A stretch of DNA of 64,000 bases from Rhizophagus irregularis (GCF_026210795.1 NC_089433.1:248001-312000); one strand, 5' to 3'; positions 11,486-23,060 are shown, counted from the first letter of the stretch. Numbers and translations are program-made. Notes: generated by a model not told the origin, from the letters alone.

Positions 11486-12549
11486 TTAATTTATAAGAAA
11501 TAAAGTAAATTTTGTTGGTAATAAATAAATAGATGAAGTGATCAGTTAAAATAAAAGAACATTTTATTTTTAAAGTCGGGATAACATCTTATAATAATCA
11601 CGAAAAGAGGTGAGGATTTGTATTAGAAATGTCCGTCAACCTTTGATACTCCAAGATAACATCCTGATCAACCATGAAAGCTGATTTATCAAGGTGAGAT
11701 ATTTCTAAATTATCCCAGGAAGAATATCTACTAAGAGCAACATAAGCTTGACCGGGTGAAAAGATGTTCCCATCCAATGCTAAGCATACCCTTGCTAAGG
11801 TCAAACCCTGGGCTTTGTGAACGGTAAGGGCGAAACAATTTTTGCATACGATTGCAATTGTTTCCATTTATCTTAAAATAATGGGTTTGCTTATAAATGT
11901 CAATGTTGAGATGAAGTCCAACAACTCAGCAGAAACCATGAACGTGATAATCGTGATTTATGAGTGTACAGAGTCTCATTTTGCAAGGTGAGCAAGAAAT
12001 CCGGAAAGAGATGTAAAAATTTTCATGACATGATGCATCAGGTGTTGACTTGAAATCCGATCACTCCTTGCTGGAACATTCAACAGGAGCTGCTGGTAGA
12101 AGTACAATTCACCATCTTCAACCCTAAGAAAACGATGCCTGGTTATTATTTCTTTTGATCGTTTAAAAACATAATTATTCAGATCATCACGGAATGCTTG
12201 ACGAGTGGTAGCAGGTGGCGAAGGTGTGATTAAATACCTCTGAAAGTATTGAAAGTACGTGAGGTTCTCAAACTCCTGGAGGTGAGGACGAGCCATGTAC
12301 TTCATGATTGTATAAGGGTTGTCATCATCATCATCTATCATGTAGACAGGAAGTATCGTACGAGTCCTTGTGGCAGGAGGATCAGTCATGAGAAACTTTA
12401 CGGTAACAGAAGAGCTGCAAATATCGTGACCTAGGAGCAAACACATGAGTTCTATTGATCCAAGGCGACGCGCTATGACATGCTCCCTCAAGAGATCATT
12501 CTCATAGATATTGAATACATGTGATGGTTCTCTTTTCGTAATGTACTTT

Positions 12550-13808
12550 CCCTATAAAAAAATTGGATACGTTTTTTATAAAGTTTTCATACGATTTTTT
12601 TCCTTAGAAATAACGTATCATAATAAGATACGGAAAAATGCAAAATTCCGTATCACTAAAAATATGGTTTGAATACGGAATTTGCACGGGATTCATATGG
12701 AATTTACATGATTTGATCACTGATTTTATCACGAAATTTATACGATTTGGTCACTGAATTTACTATTTGTATTACAGTTTACTATAATTGTATTTTCATA
12801 AATCTAATTTTACTTTATTAAATTAAATAAAAAATAAAAAATAAACAAAATACAAATATATTATGAAAATTCCCTCCTTATTAAAACCACCTATTGCAAC
12901 CAAAATTATCTATAAGTTCAGGTTCATTTGGAGTCAAATAACCTAAAAAAACAAAAAAAAAAAGAAACATAAGAACGTCTAACTTAATTGGAAACAAAAC
13001 CCCCCCTCATATAGTATCTGCAATCATCCAAGTCACCAAAGGTTAGCATTCCTACAAAAAAAGAAAGAGAACTCCAGAATGTCTGACCTACATAAAAGAA
13101 AAGAATTATGAAGTGTCTGATGAAAAAGAAACCAAAACAACAAAATAAATCCAAAACTGACCTACAAAAAAAGAAGACTCCGAAGCAACAAAACTGTAAT
13201 AACCTATAAAAGAAAAGAATCTGAACCCAACTTACAAAAAAAAAAAGAAAATTTGAACTGACCTAAAAAAAGAAAAAAATCCTGAACCATCCTACAAAAA
13301 GGAAAGGACTCCCAAACTGATCTACAAAAAAGAAAAAAGAAAACTGAATCTTCTCACAAAAAAAATCTGCTGGCCTATGAAATAAAAAAAGGGATAAATA
13401 TAAATATAAATAAAAAAAGAAAAGGGAATAAAGAATAAATCAAAAAAAAATATTTTTTTAAAAAGAGGGGTAACGAAGTTAGGAAAGTTAAAAAAAATTT
13501 TTTTTTAAAGGGAGGACGTCAAAGTTAGAATTTATAAAGAGGAAATAGAAATAGAAAGAAGAAAATTTTAGAAAAAATAACAAAAATAAGACGAGAAAAG
13601 AGAGGAAGATCAAACTCATCAAAGTAAGGGTTTATATAAAAAAACAAAAAACGTATCATAACAAATCAATAAACAATCACGTGATCTCGTGTTATGATAC
13701 GGGATTTTTGTAAAATTATCTTCTAATAATATTGGATACGGAATCTATAGAAACGTACATAGAATGTATATAAAACGTATCCTTTCCGTTTACATATTTC
13801 TTATAGGG
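12550..13808. mobile_element. 1259-bp non-autonomous inverted-repeat transposon inside the Helitron
   Basis: The ends are CCCTATAA (12550-12557) and TTATAGGG (13801-13808). Second inverted blocks GGATACGTTTT..TATA lie a little further inside. TTT flanks both sides (12547-12549 and 13809-13811), a 3-bp target duplication. Removing the insert with one TTT rejoins the Helitron frame exactly (MT, then KYIT). Subterminal ATACGG motifs recur at both ends. No transposase frame is seen, so it would need a helper. The superfamily is not assigned. Confidence 0.8.
13050..13375. repeat. About 30-bp minisatellite, CTGACCTACAAAAAAAGAAA type
   Basis: Eight or nine degenerate units of roughly 28-45 bp lie in the body of the transposon. 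On the minus strand each unit reads as a pyrimidine run ending in TGTAGG, which looks like a 3' splice site. No matching donor sites are evident here. Confidence 0.55.
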
Positions 13809-15011
13809 TTTGTCATGTATCTGGCGAATCCCTTATCGGTTATGTATTGGACGTTGATATGCGCATCCCAAAGCAAAATGTATCGCAGGGTGGTAAGGTA
13901 CGACCCAAGAATCAGCTTCGGTCAAACACTTATATACGTATCGGGATTCACCTGTAACATAATGGGTTTTTTCGCTATAGGGACGTGGAAAGCCTTTCTT
14001 GCATGTTTGCCCTGGAGGTGCGGGTCCCTGACATTTTGAGCTGCAGGTGTGTATTTGATTCGCCAAAACAGCAGCGTAAAGTTCCAGTTCATAAAGAGAA
14101 TCGAGCATAGTTGATCGTATGACATCATTCGCAATCATTTCATCAATTACCGGAGGTTCATATTTAATCAGACTCACGATAATGGCCGTCGTGGATCTCA
14201 TGCTTTGATTGATGGAATTGGTTTTATTAGAAAGATTTCTAATATTTGGATCGTGATTAACTTCAACCCAAAACTCCTGCTGGGGTTCTCGGTCTCCAAG
14301 GTTTTCCTCGACATAAAACTCCAATGCATAGCTTCCATTAACATTTCTGACAGTTTTGGTAGTGATGCCTGCCAAGATAACACTCAAACCCAATGGAGGC
14401 ATCGTATCAAAGTCTATCCCATCGATCACCTTAATAGAGGTCGCATTGATCTTATTATTTTATCAATCAAATAATAAAGATAATGTTTAGCAATTCAGTA
14501 AAAGAAAAATAACATTAATTATTATAAAAACTTACCGTATACCATCCTGCACAGGCTACAAATTTCCCCCCTTAAACATATCACATCCCTCTTTTCAAAA
14601 TCTTCAGGAAATAAAATAAAGTCATTGGTAGAAATAAAATTCTTGAGGAACTACAAATACCAATAGAAATATCATTGGAAAGCGCGTAGCAGGATTGATA
14701 GCTCCTGCTAAATATCCATATTGAAAGGATTCTGCCGTGTTCGTAGAACTAGACTCATTCAATGTATGTCAATCTGAGGCTCGATATTCTTGTCAGAAGG
14801 AATAAATGCTTTTATCTTCAAATAAATTATTTTCGTCGCATCATTCGTGTCCAACCTCGACACAGCCGTAATCTCTTTAACCGTATATTCTTGCGTAAGT
14901 TTTTCGTTGGAATCATGTATGTAGCAAATGGTAGAAATCTTAGATGGCATTTCTTTTTGTAAAAGAAAAAATTTTTTTTTTTGTATAATATTTTCGTTAA
15001 TAAACACTGAA

Positions 15012-15300
15012 AATAAAAAAAAAATTAAATGGAAGAAGGGAGTTTTTTATACCTATTTTACAATGTTAACTATATTATTTTTTTTCAAATTAATTCTAAT
15101 TAAAAAAATTCTTTCAATCCACATTCTCAAAAAAAATTTTCGTGAGGCTTCAATCAATATTATCAAAAAAAAAAAATTTCACGAGGCTTCAACAATTTTT
15201 TTTTTTCACTTCGCCATAATTTATACTTCTTTATCCGGACATAAAATACAATTTTTTTTCGCAAGAATCATCAATTAACTATCATTCTTTGCTATAGCTC
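15012..15300. repeat. Poly-A/T low-complexity DNA with a short duplication
   Basis: Long A and T runs dominate. The phrase TTCRYGAGGCTTCAA occurs twice about 50 bp apart (near 15137 and 15178). Open frames here are artefacts of the A/T runs. Confidence 0.45.
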
Positions 15301-15690
15301 ATATATTTCGCAAGTTAAAAAGCCGGTCTAAAAAAAATTTTTTTTGACACGTAATATTGTTTCAGATCTCAAGTGTTTGATTATGCAAAAAAAATTCTTA
15401 ATATTTCTTAATATGGAAACGAAATGATAAAAATTTACAAGATAAAAGCTAGTTTTTGAAAAAAAAAGCCATAATCGTATGGGACAATAGGTTAATATAA
15501 TAATTCATTCAATAAATCATATATAAGCCACTTAATTTCACATTCACAAGGGCAAAACAAATTAAATCTACTATGTAACATATTTTATCTATTATTACAA
15601 AAAAAATGGAAAAAAAGTAGTATATAATGATTCATTAGGCACCAGACAGTCCAGACACGTTAAAAAAAAGTGATCAAACAATTTGAAAGT
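15301..15690. other. Intergenic, nothing recognised
   Basis: AT-rich DNA with no convincing frame, inverted repeat or known element. Confidence 0.4.
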
Positions 15691-15769
15691 TCGGATCGTT
15701 GACCAGGTCACACAATTTCATCAGCCAATAATTATCAATTCAAACCCGATCAAAATCCCGAACGATCAG

Positions 15770-15960
15770 TAATCATTTATCATTTGGTCATTTCCAATCA
15801 TTTGATTTTGATTGGCTAATATTTATCACATAAATAATCATGTGACAAATAATGAATGTAGTGTAGGCAAAAATCATAATGCTGGCCAAAATTACATTCA
15901 AATGACCAAGGTCATTTGTCATTTGTCATTTGAATCATTTGGTCATTTCAAGTCATTTGC
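15770..15960. repeat. TCATTTGGTCATTTC repeats with a perfect inverted repeat
   Basis: Short words built on GTCATTTG recur many times. Within them CAAATGACC (15899-15907) and GGTCATTTG (15910-15918) form a perfect 9-bp inverted repeat with a 2-bp loop. This may be the subterminal part of a miniature transposon. Confidence 0.45.
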
Positions 15961-17100
15961 CCTATGGAGGGAGGGTAGGGCGAAATAATATATAATCTAA
16001 ACAGAACTTATAATAAATCAATACCTTAAACAAATGTGTAGAACACTAATTACCTCCTATTATTTATCCTACGATAATTATGTACTAAATTTGTGTTAAT
16101 CACTTGTCACATGCTAAATTTGTATCAGTTTTATACGGACGACAACAATGATATGTAAAAGAGAAAGGTATAAGAAGATAAATTTTTAAAAGACTATGAA
16201 GTAATTATTTCAAATCATAAAGAATATTTATTTATGATAGTAAATGAATGTATTTTTATTACAAAAGAATTTTTATTTTAATAAATGAATTACGATAAAT
16301 GATAAATTTTGCAAAATCACTATAGCATTATAGAATTTTTTAATTTTCGGATATTTCAATTTTTTTTTTAGAAATATAGCTTTTTATATAAACAAAATGA
16401 TTACAATAATTACAATAAGTAAAATATTAAAAGAAGCGAAGATGATACTGCGAAAAAAAATAAATGAATTCAATGTTTATATGTATACTTTACCCGAAAA
16501 TAGTATTTTCTTATGAAAATTTGTTAAATTTCAATATCATTATGTTAAAAGAAAATATCATAATTATGGTCATTAACTTGAAAAACCTAATGTTTTAATT
16601 TTGAAAGTTTAACTAAATTAAAGCTCTTTTATTGGAATTATTATTAGTAAGTAGTGACTCAATTTCTATAAGTAAATTTATATGTTAAAATGTCTTTTAC
16701 CAATAATTATTTAATTGTATGTGTGTGAACCACTAATAATAAAAATTATTACTGGGAAGTGTATATAAAATGGTGACCTGGGTGCGCATGAAATCAATTT
16801 TATAATTTTAAATATATTACTTTTGTCAACGGATAGGAACAAGGATAGGAAGGGATATCACGGATATAAAGAGGTAGAATATTTATAATTCAGGTTATTA
16901 TTGTTCTCGAATATTTGGAATTAGCAAAGATATTTAGAATTAGCAAAGAATAAAATCTACCGATCGGCAAAGACGCAAATCATAGCGAGCACTTTTTCAC
17001 GTCATATCTTAGTCCTAGAATATACTTTATAAGTTCTTTACCATTTGGTGACAATGATATAATCAATTAAGCAGCCAATCGCCAAGCCCCTTGGTGCAAT

Positions 17101-17153
17101 AATCTTGACTCATCTTTTCTCTTTATGAGTATTACATTGGTTGAGTCAAGATT
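17101..17153. repeat. 12-bp perfect inverted repeat (AATCTTGACTCA)
   Basis: AATCTTGACTCA at 17101-17112 is followed by its exact reverse complement TGAGTCAAGATT at 17142-17153, with a 29-bp loop. It could form a hairpin. It lies about 300 bp upstream of the multicopy gene at 17462. Its role is unknown. Confidence 0.6.
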
Positions 17154-17189
17154 CATATATCAGACAGCGAACTAACTAAAAACTTTCAG

Positions 17190-17245
17190 GTATGTCTTTT
17201 CCCCCAATAAGAAAAGTAGTATGTCTTTCCCCCCAATAAGAAAAT
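17190..17245. repeat. 29-bp tandem duplication with GTATGT donors
   Basis: GTATGTCTTT followed by a C-run and AATAAGAAAA is present twice in a row. Each copy begins with a good splice-donor motif. It may be a duplicated intron start upstream of the 17462 gene, with a possible acceptor CTCTTTAG near 17325. Confidence 0.45.
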
Positions 17246-17461
17246 CGTGGACTGAAGACTCGGTAACCTTAGTTTTGTTCGTAAAGGAAGAAAGTTCATT
17301 AATAATTTAATTTTTCTCTTTAGATATGGAAATGTATCGAGAAACTAGCGAATCTCGACAACACGACGCTACAAATTTACAACAAGGTTCTCTTACCGTA
17401 CAAGTATGTCTCAACAAAGTTTATTTTCTTTTTTAGCCAGGTCACGCATAGATATTGATCC

Positions 17462-18540
17462 TTGATGTTCTTCTACATTAGAAACAATCAAACACTTTTT
17501 CCAAGAAAATCCAAGAACAACAAGCCACTACCAATAATAGTAAAAATCGATGGGACCACAATAGTGATAGGCACAATATGGGACTATTTATATACAGCAA
17601 ACTTCCAGCCAAAATATTTATTCTTATCGCGATTCTCACTTTGTGTGTTCCTTTTTATGGGATTGACTTTTCTCAAAAAAACTTTAAAATTCCGAGCATC
17701 AAACAACCAATTTTCAATTTTTTCAAATATATCAGCAAAATTAAGTTCTTTCCTTTTGGGTATTTCCTCATTTTTAGTGTTGTTCTTTTTGAAAAAAGAC
17801 CGGACCTTTCTCCTCAAGCATCAGAACCAAATTGCATTATGGATGACGATCTTGAGTGCGGGGAAACGATGTCCATCGGTGATAAACGTGTCCTGGAAAC
17901 AAAGTTATTACAAGATCATCAAAGCATCGTTTGGAGCATCAATCACGGCTCCCAAGGATCGGGACAGAAAAGAGATGATCAAGAATCGATGGAGAAACAA
18001 TCGATCTCTTTTCTCCCGAGATTTATGTACGGAGAAGAAGCTGGAAACATGGGACATTGGGAATTGCGCGGAAGTGAACCCGTGGACGCACCTAATTCTG
18101 GTGAGGCCCGATATCCGATTGAGAGCCCACTCAATTTATGTGAAATCGAGAAAAGTAGCACTTCCCTGTCAAAATTGCCAGCTCTACTTTCCCTCTTGAA
18201 GAATGACCGCTTTGGATTTCATATAATTACGAGTAAAAAAGATCTGTCAGATTTGTCAGACTTATTGTACGAAGACAATATTAAGTATTTCGCTAAAACA
18301 TTTGGTATTATTGATCCTCGTGCTGTATGTATTGACCATTCTGGACTTTCCATCTGGATATTGGATAATCATGGTCACATGTTTTGTTGGGACGAGATGG
18401 GACATAATATGGATTACATGGGATCTAGTTTGATTGAAGGTCTCACGAACAATTTTTTCAACCCAGATAAGATATATAGGGTTACGGAGGATACTTGCGA
18501 GCTTAATCGTTGGGTAGATGATGAGACACTGTGGCCATAA
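17462..18540 (+). pseudogene. Multicopy protein of unknown function, frame broken
   Basis: One frame is open from 17462 to 18199 and a second from 17578 to 18540. Comparison with the decayed copy at 8040-8983 shows which parts are conserved. In the first frame these are KIIKASFGASITAPKDRDR, NRSLFSRDL, WDIGNC, HLILVRPDIRLR and the Cys-rich LPCQNCQ. In the second frame they are YFAKTFGIIDPRAVCIDHSG, SIWILDNHGHMFCWDEMGHN and SSLIEGLTN. The conserved reading therefore switches frame near 18195-18205, just after LPCQNCQ. Both copies keep similar DNA there, so the switch could be an old frameshift or a missed splice. The hydrophobic N-terminal run in the second frame is probably a shadow. No domain was recognised and no function is proposed. 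Its presence in two damaged copies suggests a transposon-associated family. Confidence 0.5.
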
Positions 18541-18595
18541 ATTATTTTATATTCTTTACTATTGATAGCATGTATGACTTTGGGCTTTACTGAAT

Positions 18596-18945
18596 TCTTG
18601 AACGTGAGAAATTAACGAATTAATATTTAGTTCTAACAATATGATTAATAGTTAAATATTTTTTACAAATTATATGATAAAATTTATTAAACATTAATAT
18701 TTTACCTAAGAATGATATTAAATGATTTTGGTAAAATATTTGATTTCATTTTCCATCTCTTTTCTCATTAGGAAATGCAGTACGAAAAAATTGAGACCTA
18801 GCACATAAATATTTGAATGAGCACGAATTTCTTTGACATTTTGATCATTAGTATCTGCATAAATAAAACGTCATAATCGTCATATCCTATAGTAAGTCCT
18901 GATTCTCTTTTAAGCTAGCTGGTCAACTCCGCCAAAGTTTTAATT
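18596..18945 (-). pseudogene. Decayed BTB exon 1 and intron
   Basis: The minus strand matches the start of the gene at 20418-21898 in scrambled form. A scrap of exon 2, the intron and exon 1 sequence are present, with many small indels (for example near the residues equivalent to AEKRDGKF). Most of exon 2 is deleted. It is not translatable. Confidence 0.7.
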
Positions 18946-19419
18946 AAAGATAAAGGAAAGGAAATGGTTAATTCTTTGGACATTTTTGTATAAATAGACC
19001 ATTATTTGTACTGAATCTTTTTTACATTGTAGTTTTATTATTGTAAAAAATGGTTGAATTTTTAAAACAGTTACTATTGTTAATTTCTATAACGATAAAA
19101 CATTATCCTAATGGATCCACTTATCTGTTGCTTCTATTTCTTTTTTTTCTTTGGAATAGTGTAATTCTTAAGCAAGTTAATATAGAAACTGTTATCAATT
19201 ACCTTTTTTCGGATTTAATTTCTTTTTTTTTCTGATACGTCATAAATTCTTTATTTTTTTTTTCTCACATTTTTGAATTACAAATTTTTTTTAACTATAT
19301 TATGTTGAAACAGAGGGAAATGATGCAATTCTTGAATCGATATGGAGGCATGAAAATATAGCATTGTATGACGGGCGCAACAAATTAGGAAACTGTTGGA
19401 GAATGAAGGTTTTATTTAC
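18946..19419. other. Intergenic, T-rich
   Basis: No gene is recognised. An open frame of 61 codons near 19050 is made of T-runs and is not supported by any other feature. Confidence 0.4.
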
Positions 19420-19800
19420 ATTTTCATAATCGTTGGATAATTATATTTTGAAATCATTTTTTGTTGTAAATGAGAATAGGAAAAAAAAAGAGCAAAAATT
19501 TTAGTTGCAGCCGAAACCTTATTTATATTGTTTTACGTTGATCGTGTTTCCATAAATTTCTATAATGATATTTTCTTCACGCCAATTAAAATTTAAATGA
19601 TCCAGATTATCTAATTCTACCTAAAACCTCAAAGAAACTAACCAAAGTCATTGGAAGTAACTTCAATAAATTAAGTCAAAACTACGCATGTACGGTGCAC
19701 GTTTAGGTCAAAAGCGAATAAATTTTCATTTGTTGATAAAATTTGTCATATTAATGGTTTCATCAACCTTCTAACTCTAGATGTTTGTCAAGCTGCAATA
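19420..19800 (-). repeat. Third copy of a BTB gene 5' flank
   Basis: This matches the upstream DNA of the minus-strand gene (21850-22260) and, inverted, of the plus-strand gene (26100-26410). The match includes the first dozen codons of BTB exon 1 (start codon near 19466) and the TTATTTATATTG promoter-like motif. The coding part stops abruptly, so it is an orphan promoter copy. Confidence 0.65.
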
Positions 19801-20417
19801 ATTTTATTGAGTTCGAAATTCCCATAATTCCAGCGTTTTTGATACTTACCTCCTGGTTGGCTGTTTTTAAGACGTTTCTCATTCACATTCTTTTCATTCA
19901 CTTCTCTATTTTCGTCATTTATTCGATTTGTGAAATAATCGTTGAAGCGTTGTGAATTTCATAATCACTTTACTTTTTTCCGCTAAACGAACAATTTCAT
20001 TTTCCGATCGCGAAATATTCTGTCTCTTTCCTACTAATAACTGATTTTGCTGTTTCTTTCAATTAAACAGCATATTTCTTATACTGAAATGATGTATTTT
20101 TCTATTAAAAGAAACGCATTTTTTTATTAAAGAACGATGAAATTTACACCAAACTTACATGGCACAATTGACATAAGTTTATACCTATCCTTTAATAATA
20201 TCATCATGCTAACTATTTTATTACTTGAAAAATAAATATTTTAAGATATTTATTTACTTTATTAACAAATTAAATATGTTTATATACAGTTTCTTAAAAT
20301 TTAATAAACTGAAGTTGTTTTACTTATTAGGTTCGCAGAAAACTTATTATTGATAGTGAAATATTTTTTTCAGAAGACATATAATGAAAAAAAAACAATT
20401 TCAATTTCATCTTAAAT

Positions 20418-21898
20418 TTACTTTTTAATTACTTGAAATACTTCATAATCTTCTACTTCAAAATTTTTTGGAATTCCTATGCTTGGATAGACTTCTCCAT
20501 AACCACGATCTTCATTAGACCAATTAATATTATTAAGACAGTATATATTACCCATAGTTGGACCGAAATTATACTGACATAAAACAGCACGATCTTGTTT
20601 CTTAACATAACTTACTTTTGAAGTAGAAATATTTCCTCCATTGATAAAATTAAAAATAAAGCTATCTGCTGTAGCCACCCAACGAGGTTGTCTAGTATCC
20701 CAATTAAGTGGATTATACCCTCCTATTAATTGTGTTGAATTTTTAATTTTTGCTATCCAAATAGTAGCTCCTTTATCATCACAATTTTTATGAAAAGAAT
20801 TAGTATCAACTCCATCTTGACTTGAGCGATATAATAACTTAAAATCATAGGGATTATTTTTTCTATTATAATGTGAAGTATCTTTTTTATCAATCCACGA
20901 AGCAAAAAGAGGAAGATGATTCGATTTAATTAAAGTTGAATCGAGTGGATATTTTAAATTTGGCTTTCTTGAAGGTGGTAAATTAACTTTTGATTTTATG
21001 TCAGGAACTATATGATATTCCAAAAGATCATGAATTAAATCTTGTGGTAAGATGTCTTTGTAACAATAAACTTTGTAAAAGAAATCAGTAGGTTCAATAT
21101 CATAGAATCGAATTAATGGAATAAATCTGTATAATTCTCTTTCAATTCTTGTAATATCATCTTTATTCCATTTTGTTGGATCATTCTGCATATTTTGTTG
21201 GGCAAAACACCATTTTAATAAATACTCCCAAATTTCAATTTCATCCATAATTAGGTCATCCCTTTTTAATAATAATTCCAATAAAGGAGCTTTTAAATTA
21301 ATAAAATTTTCAGAACTGAATAAAATTTTAGGTTCTTCACAAATTTTTTCAAGGCAAAAATTCCATAAATCCGTAAATGTTTCATGTTGATAAATAATTT
21401 CAAGAATTCCGGTTGGATTTTGTTGTAAAAATTCGGTTTGATGTTCAATCAAAAATTCTTGAACATGAGAAATTAACGGATTGATATTTAGTTCATCCAC
21501 AGCTATCAATAATTTTAATACTTCAGAGCCTTGTAAATTCTTCAATTCAATATTTCCACAATAAATGAACCTAACAATATGATTAATAGTTAAATATTTT
21601 TTACAAATTTATATGATAAAATTTATTAAACAATAATATCTTACCTAAGAATGATATTAAATAATTGAAGTGAAATATTTGATTTTCTAAAAATAAATTT
21701 TCCATCTCTTTTCTCAGCCCATTCGTTAGAAAATGCAGTACGAAAATATTGAGACCTAGCACATAAAATATTTGAATGAGCATGAATTTCTTTAACATTT
21801 TGATCATCTCCAGCATAAATAATAACGTCATATCCTATTTCTGTTTCAAAAAGTTTTTCATAATCGTTGGATAATTCTGCCCAAAATTTTGAAATCAT
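20418..21898 (-). CDS. BTB-BACK-TLDc domain protein
   Basis: Exons 21898-21645 (254 nt) and 21570-20418 encode 468 residues. The intron begins GTAAGA and ends GTTAG, at the same position and phase as in its paralogues. BTB spans about residues 1-110 (YDVIIYAGDDQNVKEIHAHS), the BACK-like part about 115-230, and TLDc about 285-468 (DKKDTSHY before it, then LLYRSSQDG, IGGYNPLNW, ADSFIFNF, GPTMGNIYC). It is nearly identical to the inverted copy at 26401-27871, differing by scattered substitutions and small length changes in the variable loop after YNPLNW. Such near-identity may reflect recent duplication or gene conversion. A TATA-like TATTTATA lies 68-75 nt upstream. Molecular role is inferred from the domain families only. 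Confidence 0.92.
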
Positions 21899-21965
21899 TT
21901 TTTTTGTTGTAAATGAAAAAAAGGAAAAAAAAAAATGGCAAAAATTTGAGTTGCAACCGAAACCT

Positions 21966-21973
21966 TATTTATA
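21966..21973 (-). promoter_or_regulatory. Putative TATA box of the 20418-21898 gene
   Basis: TATAAATA on the minus strand, 68-75 nt before the ATG. The same word is conserved at the same distance in the inverted copy (26327-26334) and in the orphan flank near 19525. Confidence 0.5.
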
Positions 21974-22339
21974 TTGTTTTACGTTGATCGTGTTTCCATA
22001 AATTTCTATAATTGGAAGCAATGATATTTTCTTCACGGCCAATTAAGATTTAAATGATCCAGATTATCTAATTCTACCCCAAACCTCAAGAAACTAACCA
22101 AAGTCATTGTGAGTACTGCCAATTAATTAAGTCAAAACTACACATGTACGGTGTACATTTGGGTCAAAAGCGAATAAATTTTTATTTGCTGATCGTCATA
22201 TTAAAAATTAGACGTATTAACGGTTTCCTTGACCTTCTAACTCTAGATGCTTGAAATTTTCTCTAAATAAAATATGTGTATATCGGTATTAACGTCGACA
22301 TAATTTTTTTAAGCCACAATAATTAAATTTATTTTAAAT

Positions 22340-23060
22340 TTATATTAAAAACAAATATTATTACTAACACTTACCTAAAATTAAATAGGATAATATACTG
22401 GATAATTATAAAAGAATTCAGTTAACAAAAAATATTATATAAAATATATAACAATAGGAAATAATGATGCTATATATGATATTAATCATTTTTTTTAAAT
22501 AAAAAATTTAGAATTATATTAATACTACATAAATATGCAATAATAAAATTTAATAAATAATTTTTAACTATTAAAAATAAAATATCACCAAATAATTTTT
22601 AAAAGTTAGATAGTTTAAAAATATATTAATATTATATAACATATATGCATGTAATATTAAAGTTTAAATTATATGTAGAAATTATATTGAGTATGTAACT
22701 ATTTAATTACTAATTAAATAGCTTATAACCCACTCGGCTAAAAAAGATTACAAAATATTTTATTATTTTTTAAATAAAGTTATGTAAATATTGTATAAAT
22801 ATGTAATAATAAAATTTTTATTAAATAAATAACTTGCAAATATTTAATAATAGAATTAAATGAATAACTTACTTCCTATATTATTAAATAATTTTTTAAT
22901 AAAGAATTTAGCTAGTTTAATTGTATGTAAATATTATGTAAATATGTAATAATAGAATTAAACAACCCATACTATAAAAATAATTTTCTTAAATAATTTA
23001 GTTAGTTTAAATTATATATAAATATTATACTGTATAAATATGAATAATAGAATTAAATAG
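22340..23060 (-). repeat. Decayed satellite related to the 38.5-39.6 kb intron-like array
   Basis: Read on the minus strand, units of roughly 100 bp repeat phrases such as AATTCTATTATTACATATTT, AAACTAGCTAAATTC and TAGGAAGTAAGTTATT. These are the same phrases as in the plus-strand array at 38484-39567. Some units keep TAG-3 nt-GTAAGT (for example near 22870), while others have lost it. No coding function. Confidence 0.65.

Larger units (their letters stand above)
11598..14950 (-). mobile_element. Broken Helitron with OB-fold-like N-terminus
   Basis: Read on the minus strand from 14950. An N-terminal region (14950-14759; KISTICYIHDSNEKL, VSRLDTNDATKIIYLKIKAF) continues after damaged DNA into VACAGWYT. 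A likely intron at about 14532-14451 (GTAAGT to AAG) joins this to INATSIKVIDGIDFDTM. That part resembles an OB-fold, single-strand-DNA-binding type domain seen in related fungal Helitron proteins (recalled, not checked). Next come the Cys-rich Helitron segment (CSSKCQGPAPPGQTCKKGFP, YKCLTEADSWVVPYHPA), a frameshift near 13870, and WDAHINVQYITDKGFARYMT. After an inserted transposon it resumes at KYITKREPSHVF and REHVIARRLGSIELM. A deletion follows, and the last piece (11867-11598) is a PIF1-type helicase end (ALTVHKAQGLTLAR, GQAYVALSR). The rolling-circle active site and the helicase core were not found. Confidence 0.75.
15961..17330. other. Intergenic, transposon scraps and short repeats
   Basis: No gene was recognised. 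Phrases resembling 9320-9530 recur (CACTTGTCAC, CTAAATTTGTA, ACTGGGAA), suggesting two relics of one element. A short duplication TTTRGAATTAGCAAAGA lies near 16917-16950. Confidence 0.35.
19830..22298 (-). repeat. Inverted 2.4-kb duplication, arm 1
   Basis: This arm contains the BTB-TLDc gene 20418-21898 with both flanks. It aligns in reverse orientation with 26053-28455, including about 450 bp of upstream and 580 bp of downstream DNA. The downstream part also carries a broken copy of the 28231 frame. Confidence 0.75.

Noticed and set aside
13764-14474. Plus-strand frames of 89-91 codons
   Set aside because: They are antisense to clearly recognisable Helitron coding sequence.
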